Shown here piece by piece: positions 61,701-64,000 of a DNA stretch of 64,000 nt. Position numbers and translations under genes: made by a program. The notes under the pieces were generated by a model that had not been told where the DNA came from, did not search any database, and saw only the letters and a program-made list of their open reading frames with translations. Position 1 is the stretch's first letter. Every line of letters starts with the position of its first letter. The stretch covers positions 6,753,001 to 6,817,000 of the forward strand of contig NC_090703.1 of the NCBI RefSeq assembly GCF_040954835.1. Reading direction: 5' to 3'. Source of the stretch: Lepisosteus oculatus. Its lineage: Eukaryota; Chordata; Actinopteri; Semionotiformes; Lepisosteidae.

Positions 61701-62795
61701 CTTTGCTGCTCAAGTTCGGTCCATTTTTTATTTAATTCTGTCGTTGTCTGCCCCCACTCACGAATACAGCTTCGCATTGGGAAACTGCAGCTTGATTTAT
61801 TGATGGCGAGAAAGAAATATTTTCCAGTAGTTCTCCTTGAAGCAGGCTGCTTTGTGCTGCTTTTTTATTTATGATATAAGAGTTTCTACTTATATTCTAT
61901 GTCACTCGACTTTAAAGTGCTTTGCGATGGATTCGGCTGGGAGTGAGGTGGTGGAGTAGAACATAACGGAAAGGTGGTTAACTGTGAGCGTTCCGTCTCC
62001 TTTTCTTTTGTCTTGATAATTATCCCCGATTTACAGCGAGTGTTTGGAGGGAGTGGTGGTAGGCTGCCCAGGTAGACAATTCAGATAGTTTTCATTGTGA
62101 TGGTGACCCCACCTGTTCTTACAGTCTTACCTCAGCTTTGGTTTTTTGCCATCACTAATTGGACTCTCTCCATCTGAAGGTGATAAGCACCGAGGACCCA
62201 ACAGCAATCTGTGTTCAAGGGAATCGGAGCTTTGATCTTGAGCCTGCTTTCCCAGCTGAGCCTTTACGAACCCTCAGGCTATCTGCTGGATCGAGATGAG
62301 AATGTTTGAAAGAGAGTAGAGAAACTGTTTGCTCCTGAGGTTGAGGAAGCTTTCTGAGTATTTACATGTCCTTAGCCTTTTGCACTGTGTCTGTCTTTCA
62401 CATTGATCAAACCCTATCCTGCAGTTTCCCTGAGCGAAAAGGTTAGTAGAAACAGGCAATCAAAACTGCCACATAGGCACGCAGCCGATATAAAGCACAG
62501 GATTTATAAACATTCTCCTCGCCTAAAAATGAGGTGGAAGTCTAATATGTGCACTGCAATATGAAGTCCCCTTCAGTATTGCAAGAGGACTCCATAGCTA
62601 TTCAGTTTCTATATATAAACTCAATTGTCAGTATGGCATCTTTTCAGAAAAGCTTGCCTGTTATGTAATCAGGTGTTTTCTGTTTGTAACGTATGCAGTC
62701 ATGTAGTAATGGTTTTGTAATCACTGTTTTTGCTTTTCTCTTTCAGCTTTTCAGGGAAGTAAGAATAATGAAGATTTTAAACCATCCAAATATAG
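31680..62795 (+). CDS. mark3: MAP/microtubule affinity-regulating kinase 3 (MARK3), first four coding exons
   Basis: Exons 31680-31730, 36911-37102, 37854-37907 and 62747-62795 join in frame to give residues 1-115. The gene continues past the right edge. MARK3 (Par-1/C-TAK1) is a Ser/Thr kinase that phosphorylates microtubule-associated proteins and 14-3-3-binding substrates such as CDC25C. The N-terminus [17 protein letters not shown] followed by HTSHGDGR is diagnostic for MARK3 over its paralogues. The kinase N-lobe starts near Tyr56. It has the glycine-rich loop IGKGNFAKV (G63, G65), VAIK with catalytic Lys85 and alpha-C Glu103 in LFREVRIMK. All junctions are phase 0 until the last, which is phase 1. 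Introns are 5.2, 0.75 and 24.8 kb. Confidence 0.97.
31731..36910 (+). other. mark3: mark3 intron 1
   Basis: 5180 bases. It contains the candidate alternative first exon at 32932-33039 and CpG-rich DNA over its first kilobase. Nothing else was recognised in the remainder. The acceptor is a C/T tract ending GTCCAG at 36910. Confidence 0.8.
32932..33039 (+). CDS. candidate alternative first exon of mark3 (36 codons)
   Basis: An ATG at 32932 opens 36 codons beginning [20 protein letters not shown] and ending VKRHRISI. It stops exactly at ATT|GTAAGTGA, a full GTAAGT donor. The frame is phase 0, as needed to join mark3 exon 2 at CAC (36911). An in-frame TGA lies a short distance upstream (near 32899), so the ATG would be a true start. 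The start context is only moderate (T at -3). The peptide is basic and not one I recognise. No transcript evidence is available here. Confidence 0.4.
36911..37102 (+). CDS. mark3: mark3 coding exon 2 (residues 18-81)
   Basis: The acceptor is CCCGTCCAG|CACACC and the donor GGCAGAGAG|GTATGG. It encodes [20 protein letters not shown] and on through the [20 protein letters not shown] glycine-rich loop to HILTGRE. 59 of its 64 codons end in G or C, far more than exons 3 and 4. Confidence 0.97.
37854..37907 (+). CDS. mark3: mark3 coding exon 3 (residues 82-99)
   Basis: The acceptor is TTTCCCTGCAG|GTTGCA and the donor CAAAAG|GTAATT. It encodes [18 protein letters not shown] with the ATP-anchoring Lys85. 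The 54-base length fits phase 0 to phase 0. Confidence 0.97.
38691..39260 (+). repeat. 5S rRNA-derived SINE, copy 1 (near full length)
   Basis: The 5' part (about 38734-38786) resembles the 5S rRNA internal promoter half: GCTCAGCAGGTGTGAGCC, then TGGTCAGTACCTGGTTGGGA and GACCTCCTGGGAA, with box C wording. A central block includes CCGTCCTTCGGATGAGACGT and CCTGACTCTCTGTGGCC. The 3' tail has AAAGCGCTTTGAGTGGAGTG and TCCAGAAAAGCGCTATCG, resembling L2-type LINE tails. The AT-rich end is ATTATTAATAAT. The 5S head suggests a SINE3-like family; the exact name is not certain. Confidence 0.85.
38821..38834 (+). promoter_or_regulatory. CTCF-consensus motif inside the SINE
   Basis: CCAGCAGGGGGCGC fits every position of CCASYAGRKGGCRS. 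It lies in the body of SINE copy 1. The second copy has lost this segment. Confidence 0.45.
39283..39297 (+). repeat. G15 homopolymer at SINE 3' flank
   Basis: An uninterrupted run of 15 G bases begins 20-30 bases after the SINE tail. Similar runs occur at 389-404 (16 G) and near the minisatellite. Confidence 0.9.
39350..39680. promoter_or_regulatory. CpG-rich island inside mark3 intron 3
   Basis: Dense CpG dinucleotides occur, for example GCGCACGCGCTGCGGCCGGG and GGGCGGCGGCGTCGTCAATC. Open frames on both strands here reflect high GC. It could be an internal promoter or an unmethylated island. No splice-compatible first exon was found. Confidence 0.35.
42311..42429. repeat. (CCCATCG)17 minisatellite
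   Basis: Seventeen uninterrupted copies of a 7-base unit, 119 bases in all. They are flanked by G-runs: G9, G5 and G3 at 42289-42307, and G8 at 42434-42441. The array is open in all frames because the 7-base unit cycles through them. Confidence 0.97.
47150..47350 (-). repeat. LINE-like 3' end repeat, fragment D
   Basis: On the plus strand GTAACTTGTTCCAAACGCCC and GGTGAAAAGGTTTCCGC correspond in reverse to the same repeat as fragments A-C. The match is weaker. Confidence 0.4.
49677..49716. repeat. 20-bp tandem duplication
   Basis: TTTTTGGATTAGAATGCGAC is followed directly by the same sequence, with a G in place of the final C. It suggests a recent small duplication. Confidence 0.85.
54970..55480 (+). 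repeat. 5S rRNA-derived SINE, copy 2 (internally deleted)
   Basis: It starts GCAGCCATTTCACCCTGCAA and keeps the central block (CCGTCCTTCAGATGAGTCGT) and the 3' tail, but lacks about 30 bases around the 5S box C region and the CTCF-like segment. It is in plus orientation like copy 1. The AT-rich end contains AATTAATGATCAATTAAT. Confidence 0.85.
59220..59300 (+). repeat. possible non-LTR retrotransposon coding fragment
   Basis: The plus frame reads [12 protein letters not shown], which resembles the LWNSLP-type motif near the end of L2/CR1-like reverse transcriptases. It is only about 80 bases, so this is tentative. Confidence 0.3.
61432..61447. repeat. (GT)n microsatellite
   Basis: Eight GT units in a row at the end of an otherwise unremarkable stretch. 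Confidence 0.85.
62747..62795 (+). CDS. mark3: mark3 coding exon 4 (residues 100-115)
   Basis: The acceptor is TTTCTCTTTCAG|CTTTTC and the donor AATATAG|GTAAGC. It encodes [16 protein letters not shown], including the alpha-C Glu103, with one base over. This is the only coding segment after a 24.8-kb intron. Confidence 0.97.
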
Positions 62796-64000
62796 GTAAG
62801 CAACTTCCTTTGCCCTGTAATTATGAAGCAGACTTCTTGCTGTCAGTCCATTGCTGTCATGATGACTGTTCTTGTAATCGTGTGGTGGCGTTCGCAGCCC
62901 TGAGGAATTTTGCCACAAAATGCCTTCTTAAAAGTAGCAAGCCCAGACTGTTTTGCCCCTTGTCCGTGTGTGTCTGTTTACTGTTACTGGGACTGGGATA
63001 GCCATAAAGTCTGCTGCTGTTCCTGTCGCACCTGGTGAACGGATCCTACTTTCAGCAATCATTCAGCAGATTTACAGAGGGAATCCAGTAGGTTGCCTTC
63101 CAATTCCCTTTCAGTATCCTAATGATAGACATCAGTTAACCAAAATCAGGGAACACAAAAAGGAGTTTTCCAGTGTTTATCAGTGTTAAACAACTTCTGT
63201 GCCGTTCCATCTTTTGTGACATTTATAATTCAATATCCTGTCCTTTTTTTTTCCTCCCCTCCTCCTCTATATTTAGAAAGCAAGCTTAGTGGTTTCTCAT
63301 GTAATGAGTTTCACCCTCTTGAGGATTATTACTAGAAAGTGAAACGGCAGAACTCCTGGCTTTCCTTCCCTCCAGAAGGCTTGTTACAGCTCTGCCCAAT
63401 TAATGTCTTCTGGTTCTCTGCTGAAATCGGGTGCAGAGACAAGTGAGCCCTTCACAGCCTGGGAGGAAGGCTTTCATCACCTTTTGGAAAAGCCCCTGCG
63501 AGCTGTCAAGAAACTGTACTGGGTGGCGGATCAGTCTGTCGTGTGATCAGTATCCTGTTCGCCAGCATTCTCCTGACATTTTTGATTAACCGCTGTGGGC
63601 TATATGACTCGTTACACACAACGGTTTTTTTTAATACATTCCTCGTGGCCCTTCATTTTTCTTATTGGCTCTGTTTGGAGGCTTTAATTGCATCTGCTGC
63701 TGAATGAACAATGCTAAGATCAGGCTGTCCTGTGTGTTTGATCCATCTGTAAGAATGCGTATCCAAGATGTCTTGAAAGGCGATGCCATTTCTCTTCTTG
63801 TGCTGGCTTGTCAAGTTATTCAGCCCATTCTTGTGCTCTGTAGAGCTGCACTGGTTTGCTGAAAACTGGGAATGCTCAAGGAGAAAAATAAGTGGGTACA
63901 TGAGCCTGCTAGTTGGTCATTGAATATTGCAGCGTCTGACCTGATTTGTTTTCTACTTTTCAAAGAAATGATGCGAATTCTTAAAATACACTGATAGCGC

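Larger units (their letters stand above)
37908..62746 (+). other. mark3: mark3 intron 3 (24.8 kb)
   Basis: The introns surrounding the first kinase exons are long in vertebrate MARK genes. Within this one are the two fuller SINE copies, a CpG-rich island at 39.35-39.68 kb, a heptanucleotide minisatellite at 42.31-42.43 kb and LINE-like fragments near 47.2 and 59.2 kb. No exon was recognised in the remaining stretches (39.8-42.2, 42.5-47.1, 47.4-54.9, 55.5-59.2 and 59.3-62.7 kb). Unassigned open frames there lie on both strands and lack splice or family signals. Confidence 0.8.

Overview
The window is vertebrate chromosomal DNA, almost certainly from a ray-finned fish. Its genes have short exons, GT-AG introns and long non-coding intervals. 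Its repeats are of fish type: an IR/DR Tc1 transposon, a 5S-rRNA-derived SINE, a tRNA-derived SINE and LINE 3' remnants. The species cannot be fixed from sequence alone. The gene set (a TNFAIP2/Sec6-family gene, eif5, mark3) matches the neighbourhood of human 14q32.3.

Layout. (1) 1-7456, minus strand: the 5' part of a TNFAIP2/EXOC3L-like gene. Six exons were assembled by eye with consistent splice phases, giving 386 codons before the gene runs off the left edge. (2) 7457-15.7 kb: intergenic, with a tRNA-derived SINE, several remnants of one LINE-like 3' end and a 26-bp palindrome. (3) 15.7-22.8 kb, plus strand: a complete eif5 gene. It has a non-coding first exon, ten coding exons (428 residues), upstream ORFs and a polyadenylation signal. 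(4) 22.8-31 kb: intergenic, with a 3' SINE fragment, a strong CTCF-type motif and a decayed 1.57-kb Tc1 element. (5) 31.68 kb to the right edge, plus strand: the first four coding exons of mark3 (N-terminal segment, glycine-rich loop, catalytic lysine, alpha-C glutamate). Intron 1 is 5.2 kb and intron 3 is 24.8 kb. The introns hold SINE copies, a 17-copy heptanucleotide minisatellite and a CpG-rich island.

How the genes relate. They are neighbours by ancestry and do not form a pathway: TNFAIP2-like is a membrane-remodelling Sec6-domain protein, eIF5 is the GTPase-activating factor of translation initiation, and MARK3 is a microtubule-affinity-regulating Ser/Thr kinase. The TNFAIP2-like gene and eif5 are divergent; eif5 and mark3 run in the same direction.

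Most worth checking: a candidate alternative first exon of mark3 (32932-33039, 36 codons) that ends at a GTAAGT donor in the phase needed to join exon 2; a weak-context upstream ORF in eif5 that overlaps the main start; a 5S-type SINE in mark3 that carries a full CTCF-consensus match; and the sharp third-position GC contrast between mark3 exon 2 and exons 3-4. No CRISPR, tRNA gene, rRNA gene or viral gene was found.
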